Shown: positions 54,899-63,912, counted from the first letter of the stretch. The stretch is DNA of 64,000 nt from Ktedonobacter sp. SOSP1-85 (GCF_016587415.1 NZ_BNJI01000002.1:248001-312000); one strand, 5' to 3'. Numbers and translations are program-made. Notes: generated by a model from the letters alone, not told the origin.

Positions 54899-55295
54899 AG
54901 CGTGGTCTTGCCCCCTTTCACATGCCCAATCCCTTGCGCGAATGAAGCGTTCTTGCCCTGACTCTCAAATGGTGCGCTTCAACATTCTCTCCATCAGAGC
55001 CATTGTGGCGAGGCATGGTCATTGATGTAGAAAACAACGCTTATGAGAGTGAGGATACGAAAACGTATAAGAAAGACATCCTGAGCGGCTTGCTCTTTCC
55101 CCCAGGTCACCTGGAGAATGCAGGTCTCACAGAAAGTGTCAGCAGTCAGGTGCTTCTATCTGCGCTGGTTGTATCCAGATAACGGGAAATAGCGTCAAGA
55201 GGGGAACCCCAACGGATTCCATCTCCGGCAAACAGAACGGGAATGTGGCTTGCCAGAGCTATGCTTCTTTTCCCCACTGTGCACGGAGAATGCCC

Positions 55296-56306
55296 CTACG
55301 CCATGTGGTGCAAGGTACGGCTCAACGAGGGAGGCATACCAAATTGCCTTTGCCAGAGTCGGCGAAAGTGCCGCACATCCTCAAACCCACATTGTATTGC
55401 GACATCCTCAACACGGAGGGTGGGATTAGCGAGCAATGTTGCCGCCAGTTCAAGGCGCAAACGCTGATGGTATTGAACTGGGGTCAGTCCCGTCGCCTCC
55501 TTAAAAGCACGATTCAATCCCCGAGAACTGACCTTTGCAATGTCGGCCAACTCATCGAGCGAAACATGCTCTGCAACATGACTGATCAGGTAATCTTGCG
55601 CACAGTGAACGCTAGAATGGAGATGTGTACGATATTCCAGGTAGATGCTCCTTTGTGGCTCGGACCCATTGCGCCGCATATACACAACCAGATGGCGCGC
55701 AACCTGGGCTGCAAACATCGGCCCCTGAGCATGTTCCAGAAATGCCAGCGCCAGATCAATACCGGAGGCAATTCCAGCACTGGTGGTAATCGTCCCATCA
55801 TGGACGAACAACACATTATCGAGTACTCTAGCGCGAGGGAAGCGCGCTTGCAGCAATTCCAACTTCGCCCAATGTGTCGTACATCGTCGACCATCAAGAA
55901 GCCCCGCTTCTCCCAGAGCAAAAGCACCTGTGCAGACGGATGCGATATGCGCTCCTGCCTGAGAGGCGGAACGAAGCCAATCGCGCGTCTCCTGATCAAG
56001 CAGAGTCGCTTCTAAGGAAAAGTGTTCCCACTCCATTCCTGGCACGATGATCAAATCGTCCCTCGTGACAGAAGCAAGAGGGGTAAGTTGGGCAACAACC
56101 ATCCCCTGTGCACTTTCCTGTATCGCTTGCGGGGAACAATAGTGCAACGTATAAGGCGCTCCCGCTCGGAGAGCAGTATCAAACACCTGCGCAGGACCTG
56201 CTAAGTCAAGCAAATGCACATGAGGGGGTACGAAAAACACAATGCGTTGCGCCCTGCTGTCGGTTGACTCCATTGGGCTTTGATTCTGAAGGTGCATCTT
56301 CTCCAT
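55296..56306 (-). CDS. GlxA-family regulator (DJ-1/PfpI plus AraC HTH)
   Basis: A 336-residue protein. Residues ~20-190 form a DJ-1/PfpI-like domain (RIVFFVPPHVHLLDLAGPAQ, DDLIIVPGMEWE, IASVCTGAFALGEAGLLDGR), which contains a Cys in the nucleophile-elbow position. Residues ~235-330 are an AraC-type double HTH (ISHVAEHVSLDELADIAKVS, SRGLNRAFKEATGLTPVQYH and IQCGFEDVRHFRRLWQRQFG). Such proteins activate catabolic or stress genes; the target is not evident here. ATG 56306 is used; an internal ATG at residue 12 is an alternative. Confidence 0.92.
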   Translation of the reverse strand: MEKMHLQNQSPMESTDSRAQRIVFFVPPHVHLLDLAGPAQVFDTALRAGAPYTLHYCSPQAIQESAQGMVVAQLTPLASVTRDDLIIVPGMEWEHFSLEATLLDQETRDWLRSASQAGAHIASVCTGAFALGEAGLLDGRRCTTHWAKLELLQARFPRARVLDNVLFVHDGTITTSAGIASGIDLALAFLEHAQGPMFAAQVARHLVVYMRRNGSEPQRSIYLEYRTHLHSSVHCAQDYLISHVAEHVSLDELADIAKVSSRGLNRAFKEATGLTPVQYHQRLRLELAATLLANPTLRVEDVAIQCGFEDVRHFRRLWQRQFGMPPSLSRTLHHMA

Positions 56307-57114
56307 ATCTCCCTTCGATGTAGAAAAACCACGAGGAAAACATGTCTACATCAGTCTCCCATTGGAAGGTATGGACAGAGTATATGTCGTATCTGGGGTC
56401 TTCGCTAGAGGCAAATTCTGCCAAAGAAAGGACGGATCTCGCCAGAAGCTATAAATGGCGGAGAAGGTAACGTAGTTTCCACGAGGTGAACGATGTTCTC
56501 GATATTGATCTGGGACCTAAGAACCATTCGTGGCTCGATGCTCCCATCCCGAAATCGTAATGGAATGCTCGCGCAGTTCTGTGGCAAAATGCTCCTGGAT
56601 CGTGGCCAGCAATTCATCGATGGAAATCGGCAAGGTCTTCTCATCGATTCCTGCAAGAAGAAAGGGTCTTGAGTATATATTTGCTCGTGAGTTCACTTCT
56701 CTTAAATCCCTTAGCACGATTCTTAAATGGTGAGGATGCCCTCTCGTCGGAGCAGATAACTCCTTGATGTCTGCCCATCTGATCAGAAAAACTCCGCGTG
56801 AAGTATTGCATATTCATCTGTTTCTCTTCATGAGGAGGAGGACTAGCAACGTCTCTCTCATCTTGTCCTCTGGATGTTTTTCTGGTGAGGCTCTCTTTGC
56901 ATTTGTAGTATAGCACGAGGGCTGGTAAAATGAGATAGAAGATGGCGGGTGGGCAGATGCCCACCCGCCATCTTCTATCTAGAATTAAAAAGCCCGGGAA
57001 ATATGGATATTGTGCTAGCCATAGCAGAGCAAAATACAGTATTATAAATAAAAAGCTGTGCTTTTAAAGGGATGCGTCGGGCATATCCATCAGAAAGGAG
57101 AAAGGAAAAGTCAG
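56307..57114. other. Intergenic region with a strong hairpin
   Basis: About 800 bases between the divergently oriented GlxA-type and sensor kinase genes. A small minus frame near 56517-56717 is open but not recognised. The only clear structure is the hairpin at 56933-56980. Confidence 0.5.
56933..56980. terminator. Perfect 23-bp hairpin
   Basis: Arms 56933-56955 and 56958-56980 are fully complementary around a two-base GA loop; the stem includes GGCGGGTGGGCA. No transcription unit ends here that I can see and no T-run follows on the plus strand; on the minus strand TCATTTTA follows. It could be a terminator for an unannotated minus transcript or a dispersed repeat. Confidence 0.55.
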
Positions 57115-58776
57115 ATGTTCATTCGCCGCACATTTACGGGGAAAAGCAGGGAAGCGCACTCTGAAAAAATGCGTAGCGTAGAACAACGCTTTCGTACGCT
57201 TGTCGAATTTAGTTCAGAGGGCATCAGGCTTCTCGATCTCCATGGGCAGGTCCTCTACACGAATGCTACCGCCGCACAACTACTCAACCTGCCCTCCTCC
57301 AACACGCTATCTATTAGCCTCTATGATGTCCTCTCTCATGCTGATAAGCAAGCAGTAGCTAAGGCTTTTGAACGGGTTACTACTGCTCCAGGCCTATCGG
57401 CAAAGGCGCAGTATAGCATCACTCAGGCCGATGGAACCACGCGCTGGCTAGAAGAAACCTACGTCAACAGGCTCAATGTACCAGACCTGGCAGCCATTGT
57501 CGCTACATTGCGCGACATTACTGAGCAGAAACAGGCTGAGCGAGAGCGAGAAACCAGGCTACAAGAAAGGGGGGATGTGCTAGCACAAATGCAGCAGATA
57601 CAGACAGAAGAAGCACGCTTGCAATTACAAGATTTTGTAAAAAAACTGGTTATCGAGCAGGATATGTTGCGCGAGCGCGAGGCACAGGCTCGTACAACTG
57701 CCGAACTGACTTCAGACTACGCCTATGCCTACCACTTCCGCCCCGATGGGACGATTGAGCGAGAGTGGACGACCAGCGCCTTTAAGGCTTTGACGGGTTT
57801 TGAACCCGAGGAGTTCGACGAACGCGGCTGGGAGCAGTTCATCCATCCAGATGATAAAGAACAGGTTGAGGAGCGCCTGCGAACCGTGCTTGCGGGCCTA
57901 TCCGATGTGCGCGAGTGGCGCATCACAACCAGGCAGGGTGAGATACTCTGGCTACGTGACTACTGCCGTCCTATACTCGATCCGGAAACGGGTGAGGTCG
58001 TGCGCGTCTACGGCGCAGTCCAGGATATCACCCAGCGTAAAGAGGCCGAGCAGCAGAAAGATGATTTCATTGGCATGGCGGGCCATGAGTTACGGACGCC
58101 TCTTACCTCGGTCAAAGCATATGTACAGCTTGCGCGGCGCGGCTTGCAACGCCTGGCCAATCCAAGCATTAGCGAAGCGGAGAAGATAACCCGAATCGAT
58201 GACCTGCTTGAGCGGATAGAGCACCAGGTACAGATTCAGACGCGCCTGATAAGCGACCTGCTCGATGTCTCACGCATCACTGCCAATAATTTAGAGCTGC
58301 ATTTCGATGTCTGCGACCTGGTCAAGGTCGTACGAGAGGTAGTCGCCGATCAACGAGCTGTCAACACCGAGCGGCCCTTTAATCTTACGCTACCAGAGGT
58401 CGACACGCTGCCAGTCATTGCCGACGCGGACCGAATAGGGCAGGTGCTCAATAACTATCTCACTAACGCACACAAATACTCAGATGATAATAAACCTATC
58501 GAGGTGCGCCTGGAGATAGAGCGTGAGTTTGTGCGTATCTCGGTTCAGGACGAGGGACCAGGCCTGACACCCTATGAGCAGCAGCGTATCTGGGAGCGCT
58601 TCTATCAGACTCCAGGCAAGAAGGTCCAGCATGGGCAACGCCCCGGCCTGGGCCTGGGCCTCTACATCTGCCAGACCATCATCAGCAAGCATAATGGGGA
58701 GATTGGAGTCACAAGCCAGCGTGGCACAGGCTCGACCTTCTGGTTCACACTGCCCATCATTCAGCAAGGCGATTGA
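57115..58776 (+). CDS. PAS sensor histidine kinase
   Basis: A 553-residue soluble kinase from ATG 57115 with GGAGAAAGG upstream. PAS 1 (~residues 15-130; GIRLLDLHGQVLYTNATAAQ ... LRDITEQKQAER), a charged coiled-coil (~130-200, EARLQLQDFVKKLVIEQDML), PAS 2 with PAC (~205-325; LTGFEPEEFDERGWEQFIHP ... YGAVQDITQRKEAE). HisKA with MAGHELRTPLTSVKAYVQLA; HATPase with NNYLTNAHKYS, VQDEGPGLTPYEQQRIWERF and GLGLGLYICQTIISKHNG. It closely resembles the kinase at 14888 in its C-terminal half. Orphan, with unknown signal. Confidence 0.93.
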   Translation: MFIRRTFTGKSREAHSEKMRSVEQRFRTLVEFSSEGIRLLDLHGQVLYTNATAAQLLNLPSSNTLSISLYDVLSHADKQAVAKAFERVTTAPGLSAKAQYSITQADGTTRWLEETYVNRLNVPDLAAIVATLRDITEQKQAERERETRLQERGDVLAQMQQIQTEEARLQLQDFVKKLVIEQDMLREREAQARTTAELTSDYAYAYHFRPDGTIEREWTTSAFKALTGFEPEEFDERGWEQFIHPDDKEQVEERLRTVLAGLSDVREWRITTRQGEILWLRDYCRPILDPETGEVVRVYGAVQDITQRKEAEQQKDDFIGMAGHELRTPLTSVKAYVQLARRGLQRLANPSISEAEKITRIDDLLERIEHQVQIQTRLISDLLDVSRITANNLELHFDVCDLVKVVREVVADQRAVNTERPFNLTLPEVDTLPVIADADRIGQVLNNYLTNAHKYSDDNKPIEVRLEIEREFVRISVQDEGPGLTPYEQQRIWERFYQTPGKKVQHGQRPGLGLGLYICQTIISKHNGEIGVTSQRGTGSTFWFTLPIIQQGD

Positions 58777-58795
58777 GTCCATGCTAGCATGGATC

Positions 58796-59272
58796 CTACA
58801 GAGGGGTGGTATACCACTCGGAGGCGATGGTCAGGCCCGCGTCGCTTAGCATGGAGCGTTTGGCGTGGTCAAGGTGGGCGCAGACAACGACGATCTGGGC
58901 CGCGCCTCGCTGCTTTGCCTCCCCCATAACGGCCTCCAGTAATTTTCGCCCGTAATGCAGCCAGTCTTCGTGCGTTGCGACACAAAAATCATCGACACTA
59001 CACGTCAGGCCGGGTACGTCATAGACAGGCGGCGAGGGTACAAAATTTGCGATTACGAAGCCGATGACCTCTCCGTCTCGCTCATAAACCAGCGTAACGA
59101 TATTTTCACGCTGGACTAGCTGCGCGAACCAGGCGCTCTGCTTCTCGCGCGCATCCGTGGCAGGTTTCCAAAAGACAGGCTGATAGTGTGCATACTCCTG
59201 GCGCCTTTGCTCCGCCAGGTCAAGCATACGTGACACATCGTCAGCGCTAGCCTTCCTGATAGCTTCGCTCAA
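58796..59272 (-). CDS. GNAT-family N-acetyltransferase
   Basis: A 158-residue protein, starting at TTG 59272 (MSEAIRKASADDVSRM). GNAT features: N-terminal helix RMLDLAEQRRQEYA, beta-4 VIGFVIANFV, the beta-strand CSVDDFCVATHEDW, and the acetyl-CoA loop YGRKLLEAVMGEAKQRGAAQ (the usual Q/RxxGxG/A is present as YGRKL). The acceptor is unknown. It converges with the sensor kinase 19 bases away and is downstream of the DUF3291 gene on the same strand. Confidence 0.85.
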   Translation of the reverse strand: MSEAIRKASADDVSRMLDLAEQRRQEYAHYQPVFWKPATDAREKQSAWFAQLVQRENIVTLVYERDGEVIGFVIANFVPSPPVYDVPGLTCSVDDFCVATHEDWLHYGRKLLEAVMGEAKQRGAAQIVVVCAHLDHAKRSMLSDAGLTIASEWYTTPL

Positions 59273-59295
59273 AATCGCTTCTCACTTTCACTGGC

Positions 59296-59332
59296 AGAGC
59301 GCGGGTGACGCAGAAAGCATCACCTGCGCTCT
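59296..59332. terminator. Hairpin between the DUF3291 and GNAT genes
   Basis: AGAGCGCGGGTGA (59296-59308) pairs with TCACCTGCGCTCT (59320-59332) with a single mismatch. It lies between the stop of the DUF3291 gene and the start of the GNAT gene, so it may partly terminate the former. T-richness after it is weak. Confidence 0.4.
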
Positions 59333-59354
59333 TACTGCTTAAAAAAGCAAACTT

Positions 59355-59843
59355 CTAAGCAGGACACTCATCGAGGACGGGATCTGGAGTAACCTGCGTT
59401 CCTTCGGGGGCGGGAAAGGGCTGTTTGAAGGTAAAGGCAAAGGCTGAGGGGCCGTGAGCTTGCAGGTGCTCCAGGCGCGCCTTCGCCTCTGGCACCGTTG
59501 GCACATGTCCTTCTGGCACCCACCAGAGCGTGGTGTATACGCCTTCGAAGCGCTCAAACCACTGCCGGCGCTGCTGCAAGACCTGGCGATGCGCGCTGTT
59601 ATAAACATAATCCGCAAGCGCCGGAAGCGACGCCCAGACCGAGAGATTGACCAGGATTGCATTATCATCAAAGGGGCGAATGGCGGTGGCGTCGCCCTCC
59701 TCAGACTGCAAACGCCAGATAAAACCAGGGCTACGATCTGCCAGGGCATTAATCGGATCAAGCTGGGCAACGAATTCTGCCATCAGGGGATCGCTCAGGG
59801 GGGCACGCATACGCGCAACATTGACCTGGGCCAGGTGGTACAT
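59355..59843 (-). CDS. DUF3291 protein
   Basis: A 162-residue protein from ATG 59843, chosen because AAGGAG lies six bases upstream; the frame also offers an ATG at 59858. It starts MYHLAQVNVARMRAPLSDPL, followed by NALADRSPGFIWRLQSEEGD, VNLSVWASLPALADYVYNSA and TTLWWVPEGHVPTVPEAKAR, which is the full DUF3291 pattern. These are dimeric alpha/beta-barrel (antibiotic-monooxygenase-like) folds with no established reaction. Confidence 0.88.
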   Translation of the reverse strand: MYHLAQVNVARMRAPLSDPLMAEFVAQLDPINALADRSPGFIWRLQSEEGDATAIRPFDDNAILVNLSVWASLPALADYVYNSAHRQVLQQRRQWFERFEGVYTTLWWVPEGHVPTVPEAKARLEHLQAHGPSAFAFTFKQPFPAPEGTQVTPDPVLDECPA

Positions 59844-60022
59844 GTATGACTCCTTCACACTTGAGACTTTATTCTAGAGATATTTATACATAGCAATAGT
59901 ATACAACAATGCCTGTATAGCCTCTTGAGAAGCTCAAATTTTTCATTATTGACCGGCTTTAGCACGATGGCTTACGCTCGACCGGTTACATTAAGGAACT
60001 TAGAAAAGGGATGTATCCGTTG

Positions 60023-60859
60023 TCAGACCTGGGCGCGGAGGAAGGCCAGGACGAGACGGTTGAACTCGGCGGGTTGTTCCAGGTTGGGGAAGTGAGCGGT
60101 GCCGCTGATCGTGGCTTTGCGCGCACGCTGGATATGGGTCGTCATATAGTGGGAGCCGGCGAGGATGTTGCGGTCATCGAGATCTCCTACAATAATCAGG
60201 GTTGGGACATGGATCTCTTCCAGGCGTTCCACGGCGGGCGGCTGTAGCTCCTGTTCGGATACTCGGTTGAAGAAGGCGACTTTATTAGCCATGGCGACAC
60301 GGTTCATGGCTTCGACGCGCTGGATGAGGGCAGGCGGAAGATGATCGACTCGGCGCTGCACACCAACCAGCCAGTAGCGCGTCTCAAGATCGGCGGCCCG
60401 CTTGATATTTCCGGCGCGTACCGCGGCCACGTGCTCCTCCAATAGGGTTTGCGCGGAGGCATCCTCTATGTGATATTCATAGCCATTGGGAGTACTGGCT
60501 ACCACGGTCAGGGAGCGCACACGCTGGGGATAGGCCAGGGCAAAATCCAGGATGGTGCACCCTCCCATGGAGCAGCCTACCAGGTGCGCGGACTCAATGT
60601 GCAGGTAGTCCAACAAGGCATGGAGGTCCTGGTAGTGTGCATACGTGCCTTCCACCAGTGGGGTCTCGCCAAAGCCGCGCAGGTCATAGCGCACGGCCTG
60701 GTAGGTGGCGGCAAAGCTAGCAAACTGCTCGTTCCACATGCTTTTATCAGTGATGCCAGCGTGCAGGAAGACGACTGGCTGACCCGTGCCTGCGATCTCA
60801 TAGGAGAAACGTGTGCCATTCAGCGTGGCAAAGCCTACGCGTCCGTGCTCCTCGCTCAT
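60023..60859 (-). CDS. Alpha/beta hydrolase
   Basis: A 278-residue protein with the alpha/beta-hydrolase-1 layout. The oxyanion region is VVFLHAGITDKSMW, the nucleophile elbow LVGCSMGGCTILDFAL (Ser), the acid in LIIVGDLDDRN (Asp), and the His in SGTAHFPNLEQP. A cap segment of about 60 residues (TLLEEHVAAVRAGNIKRAAD...) covers the site. It resembles 3-oxoadipate enol-lactonase-like and haloalkane-dehalogenase-like hydrolases; the substrate is unknown. GAGGAA precedes the ATG. Confidence 0.92.
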   Translation of the reverse strand: MSEEHGRVGFATLNGTRFSYEIAGTGQPVVFLHAGITDKSMWNEQFASFAATYQAVRYDLRGFGETPLVEGTYAHYQDLHALLDYLHIESAHLVGCSMGGCTILDFALAYPQRVRSLTVVASTPNGYEYHIEDASAQTLLEEHVAAVRAGNIKRAADLETRYWLVGVQRRVDHLPPALIQRVEAMNRVAMANKVAFFNRVSEQELQPPAVERLEEIHVPTLIIVGDLDDRNILAGSHYMTTHIQRARKATISGTAHFPNLEQPAEFNRLVLAFLRAQV

Positions 60860-61011
60860 AGGTTGTTCCTCGCTTTCCCTCTAACGACCTTCTGGCTTTT
60901 AGCATAGCACAAATATGGCTCAGGCAACAAAAAATCCGACGGGGCTGCTAATACTGTTCCAATAATTAAGCCGAAAAATGTGAAGCACACCCTGGTGGCG
61001 CGAAATTTCGC

Positions 61012-61041
61012 TTGACAAGAAGGCTGAGTATCTGGTATCCT
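61012..61041 (+). promoter_or_regulatory. Promoter for the leader-peptide locus
   Basis: TTGACA at 61012-61017 and TATCCT at 61036-61041, with an 18-base spacer. It faces a short leader ORF and two terminator hairpins before the RIO kinase gene. Confidence 0.55.
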
Positions 61042-61105
61042 AGGCTCTAGTAGATAGGAAAAAGGCCCTGAGCCCAGGTGGCTCAAACATTGAAAGGAGC
61101 GTGCC

Positions 61106-61183
61106 ATGATGCGCAAAGAAATCATGCCGTATCAACTGCATCACGTCTCCGAGAGGGCCATTGCTGCTAGCTGGCATCCATAA
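61106..61183 (+). CDS. 25-residue leader peptide
   Basis: A short ORF reading MMRKEIMPYQLHHVSERAIA and then ASWHP. AAAGGAG lies seven bases ahead of the first ATG, and a second ATG follows at 61109. It sits between a good promoter at 61012 and an intrinsic terminator at 61214-61242, the classic arrangement of transcription attenuation. It is too short for homology assignment. A small structured RNA is the alternative reading of the same interval. Confidence 0.5.
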   Translation: MMRKEIMPYQLHHVSERAIAASWHP

Positions 61184-61213
61184 GCCAGGGCAAAGATAAG
61201 ACCATAAACTGAC

Positions 61214-61242
61214 AGGCCACCTCGTGAAGGTTGGTCTTTTTT
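61214..61242 (+). terminator. Intrinsic terminator after the leader peptide
   Basis: AGGCCACCT pairs with AGGTTGGTCT (one bulged T, one G-T pair) and is followed by six T residues. An upstream AGACCA (61199-61204) can pair with TGGTCT instead, so an alternative fold is possible. Confidence 0.65.
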
Positions 61243-61250
61243 ATTGTGTG

Positions 61251-61287
61251 AAAAGAGGCCATGAGCGTGATGCTCATGGCCTCTTTT
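61251..61287. terminator. Second hairpin before the RIO kinase
   Basis: Perfect 16-bp arms AAAAGAGGCCATGAGC (61251-61266) and its complement (61272-61287) with a five-base loop. The A-rich and T-rich ends make it a bidirectional terminator candidate. Confidence 0.65.
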
Positions 61288-61399
61288 CGTTGTTCTGGAG
61301 CACATATCCGCTCTGAAATAAGAGGTGACACATGCACAACTTTCTAAACAATCACAACAACCACAAACAACATCTGTCTACATATATAAGGAGCAACCA

Positions 61400-62206
61400 T
61401 TGTCTAAGCGAAAATTGTTACGCGCACTCGAAGAGCAGGAAGAACTAGAGGCCTTACAAGAGCAAGCCCAGGATGAGGCGGACCCCATTCAGGCATCGCT
61501 CGACTCTTTCTTCGCGGACGGCCTGATTAGCGAGATCCTGCACGTTGTGAAAAGTGGCAAGGAGGCGACCGTCTATTGCTGCCGCGCCCATCCCTCTCAG
61601 GATGTCCCCTATGTCGCGGCCAAGGTCTACCGCTCACGCAATAATCGCGGCTTTAAGAATGATTCGGTCTACCAGGAGGGACGCTACGTCGGCGACCAGC
61701 GTATCAAGCGCGCCATGAAGAATAAGTCGGACGCAGGACGCGAGGCCCAGTTCAGCATGTGGATCGCGCACGAGTTCACGATGCTCACCGGGCTATATAA
61801 AGCCGGAGCCACGATTCCCAGGCCCATCGCCCATAACAGCAACGCGATCCTAATGGAATACCTGGGAGAGCCGCAGCTGCCCGCGCCCGCTCTCCAGGGT
61901 GTACAACTGGCCCCCGACGAGGTCTATCCCACCTTCGCCAACCTGATGGACAACATCCAGCTCTGGCTCAAGCATAATGTCGTGCATGGCGACCTCTCGG
62001 CCTATAACATCCTGTACTGGCAAGGCAAGGTAACCATCATCGACTTTCCCCAGGCGGTCGATCCCCGCTTCAACTCACACGCCTACAACCTGCTACTACG
62101 CGATATCGATAACATTTGCAAATACATCGGACGCTATGGCCTGCACCGGGATTCTACCGAGCTTGCGAACCGCCTCTGGCACCAGTTCAAGAACTCGCTG
62201 CTGTAA
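61400..62206 (+). CDS. RIO1-like serine protein kinase
   Basis: A 268-residue protein from TTG 61400, chosen because AAGGAG lies 7 bases upstream; the frame is open to a GTG at 61325. RIO kinase features: flexible P-loop VVKSGKEATVYCC, AAKVYRSRNNRGFKNDSVYQ with the catalytic lysine, KSDAGREAQFSMWIAHEF, hinge ILMEYLG, the catalytic loop VVHGDLSAYNILYW (HGDLSxYNIL) and metal-binding IIDFPQAVD. This is the diagnostic RIO1 set. In archaea and eukaryotes RIO1 acts in small-subunit ribosome maturation; the bacterial role is not established. A leader peptide and terminators precede it. Confidence 0.92.
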   Translation: MSKRKLLRALEEQEELEALQEQAQDEADPIQASLDSFFADGLISEILHVVKSGKEATVYCCRAHPSQDVPYVAAKVYRSRNNRGFKNDSVYQEGRYVGDQRIKRAMKNKSDAGREAQFSMWIAHEFTMLTGLYKAGATIPRPIAHNSNAILMEYLGEPQLPAPALQGVQLAPDEVYPTFANLMDNIQLWLKHNVVHGDLSAYNILYWQGKVTIIDFPQAVDPRFNSHAYNLLLRDIDNICKYIGRYGLHRDSTELANRLWHQFKNSLL

Positions 62207-62400
62207 TCTGGCGTGATTTTTGGTTCGTAATTAGCCTTGACTTTCCGCACATTTCCAGGTATACTTGATTGTACTTAATAAATTTGATTTTGCGAAGGGC
62301 CACATCTCTGTGGTCCTTTTCTTTTTGCCCTTCTCTTCTCATTCTTCGTCTCTGGTCTCTAGTAGATGTGGTTGGACTGGTTCGGTCATGGCACGCTGGA

Positions 62401-62453
62401 AAAGGGATGTGTGTGGGAGACGGCAAAGCCGTTTCCCACACACATCCCTTTTC
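62401..62453. terminator. Bidirectional terminator between convergent genes
   Basis: A 25-bp stem (62401-62425 with 62429-62453) has one mismatch and a three-base AAA loop. It starts with AAAA and ends with TTTT, so it has a T-run in both directions. It lies between the RIO kinase and the acyltransferase genes. Confidence 0.8.
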
Positions 62454-62457
62454 CCTT

Positions 62458-63645
62458 CTACTCAGAGAGCGAGATTGCGAGCTGGAACGAGATCAAAGAG
62501 CTGTATACCTGCCGCAGACCCTGCCTGTGGAGCGCCATGAAGTCCGCCAGGAGAAAGGTAACGAGGAAGGAGCTGGCTCCAATGAGGCTGAAGGCGCACC
62601 AGGCTGGCAGAGGGAGGCGTAGGATATAGTAGGCGCTGATCACAACGATGGGGAAATGCAGCAGGTACCAGTGGAATGAGGCGCTGCTGCTATATTTGAG
62701 CAGAGGGCATGTGCGGTTCATATATGTGCCTCCCAGCGCCAGCATAGCGATGAGGCTGGACCAGAGTGCGATACATTGGGTCGCCTGGTAAAGCATGGAG
62801 TTCAGGGTATAGCGAGGTATCAGCAGTTCGCCGCGTAGGAGTCCCATACACCAGAGGGCCAGGAGCGTGCCGAAGCAGAGCATGCTCAGTGCGAGCGCCT
62901 GGCGTCCCTGCTGGCGCAGCATCTTCTGGATAGAGGAGTTGGCAAAGAGCATATAACCATACATATAGATGAGCAGCCAGCAGGAGGCGTCCGCGAGGCT
63001 ACAATACTCAGGGAAGGCTGGAAGCAGAGTCAGCCGCAGAAGCAGGAGAGGGAAGGCCAGAGTTAACAGGCCGCCGGGACAGTTGCCCAGGCACGCGGTC
63101 CACGTCTGCCCTCTAGCACTCCGTAGCAAGAGGCACAGGGGAAGCGTCAGTAGCGAGAAGCCGAGGAGGTACGCCAGGAACCAGAGATGGTGAATATAGA
63201 GCATAATCAGGTAGAGCTTTCCCCTGAGCAGGATCTCGCCTAAGAAGTAGGGATAGAAGGCAAAGAGAGAACCTTGATAACTATTATTGCTTGCCATCGT
63301 CACATAGGCCTGTAATGGGAAGAGCAGGACGAAGCCCAACGCAAGTGGCGTAAAGAGGCGGGAGAAGCGCTCCCTGACAAACTCGGCTGGCGATTTGCGT
63401 TTTAGCGCGAACCAGGTACTGGCCCCTGCCAGGAGAAAGTAGAGGGCCATACACCATTGCGTGAGCGCGGGCAGGAAGGCCGCGAGCGCGTCGCTCTGTA
63501 AACCTGGCGCGTTGCGGGCCTGGTAGAGATCATGAAACATCTCTACACAATGGATCAAGACGACGAACACGAATGCAAGCGTTCTCAGCCAGTCAAAATA
63601 GTATAGTCTTTGTGTTTTCTGTGCTTCTTTATGTACAGCATTCAT
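62458..63645 (-). CDS. Acyltransferase-3 family membrane protein
   Basis: A 395-residue protein with about ten membrane segments. The start RLYYFDWLRTLAFVFVVLIH with DWLR and the following histidine is the Acyl_transf_3 signature. Further on are WCMALYFLLAGASTWFALKR, RERFSRLFTPLALGFVLLFP, HHLWFLAYLLGFSLLTLPLC and SASFHWYLLHFPIVVISAYY. This resembles glucan-modifying OpgC-like or OafA-like enzymes that transfer acyl groups to surface sugars. The acceptor is unknown. Its 3' end meets the bidirectional terminator at 62401-62453. Confidence 0.9.
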   Translation of the reverse strand: MNAVHKEAQKTQRLYYFDWLRTLAFVFVVLIHCVEMFHDLYQARNAPGLQSDALAAFLPALTQWCMALYFLLAGASTWFALKRKSPAEFVRERFSRLFTPLALGFVLLFPLQAYVTMASNNSYQGSLFAFYPYFLGEILLRGKLYLIMLYIHHLWFLAYLLGFSLLTLPLCLLLRSARGQTWTACLGNCPGGLLTLAFPLLLLRLTLLPAFPEYCSLADASCWLLIYMYGYMLFANSSIQKMLRQQGRQALALSMLCFGTLLALWCMGLLRGELLIPRYTLNSMLYQATQCIALWSSLIAMLALGGTYMNRTCPLLKYSSSASFHWYLLHFPIVVISAYYILRLPLPAWCAFSLIGASSFLVTFLLADFMALHRQGLRQVYSSLISFQLAISLSE

Positions 63646-63731
63646 ACTATTACATCTTTCGTTGCAACTACTGCTCTGTTCGGTCTCATTGAAAGGTATT
63701 CATGCCGCCTGCGGCGGCAGGGAAAAGGGTC

Positions 63732-63912
63732 GCAGAGGGGCTGACGCCCCTCTGCACTCCCCACTTTGGAGATGTGCGTTGAGAGGGGTTAAAGCAGAGG
63801 GGTTAACCCCCCTCTGCACTCCCCACTTTGGAGATGTGCGTTGAGAGGGGTTAAAGCAGAGGGGCTGACGCCCTCTGCACTCCCCACTTTGGAAATGTGT
63901 GCGTTGAGAGGA
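63732..63912. repeat. Three tandem 62-bp hairpin repeats
   Basis: Copies start at 63732, 63794 and 63856; the third is partial. Each contains a hairpin GCAGAGGGG-N6-CCCCTCTGC followed by ACTCCCCACTTTGGAGATGT and a GAGAGGGGTTAAA spacer. The third copy has a one-base deletion in the hairpin and an insertion at its end. No coding frame is convincing in 63646-64000. It is probably a member of a dispersed intergenic repeat family. Confidence 0.8.
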
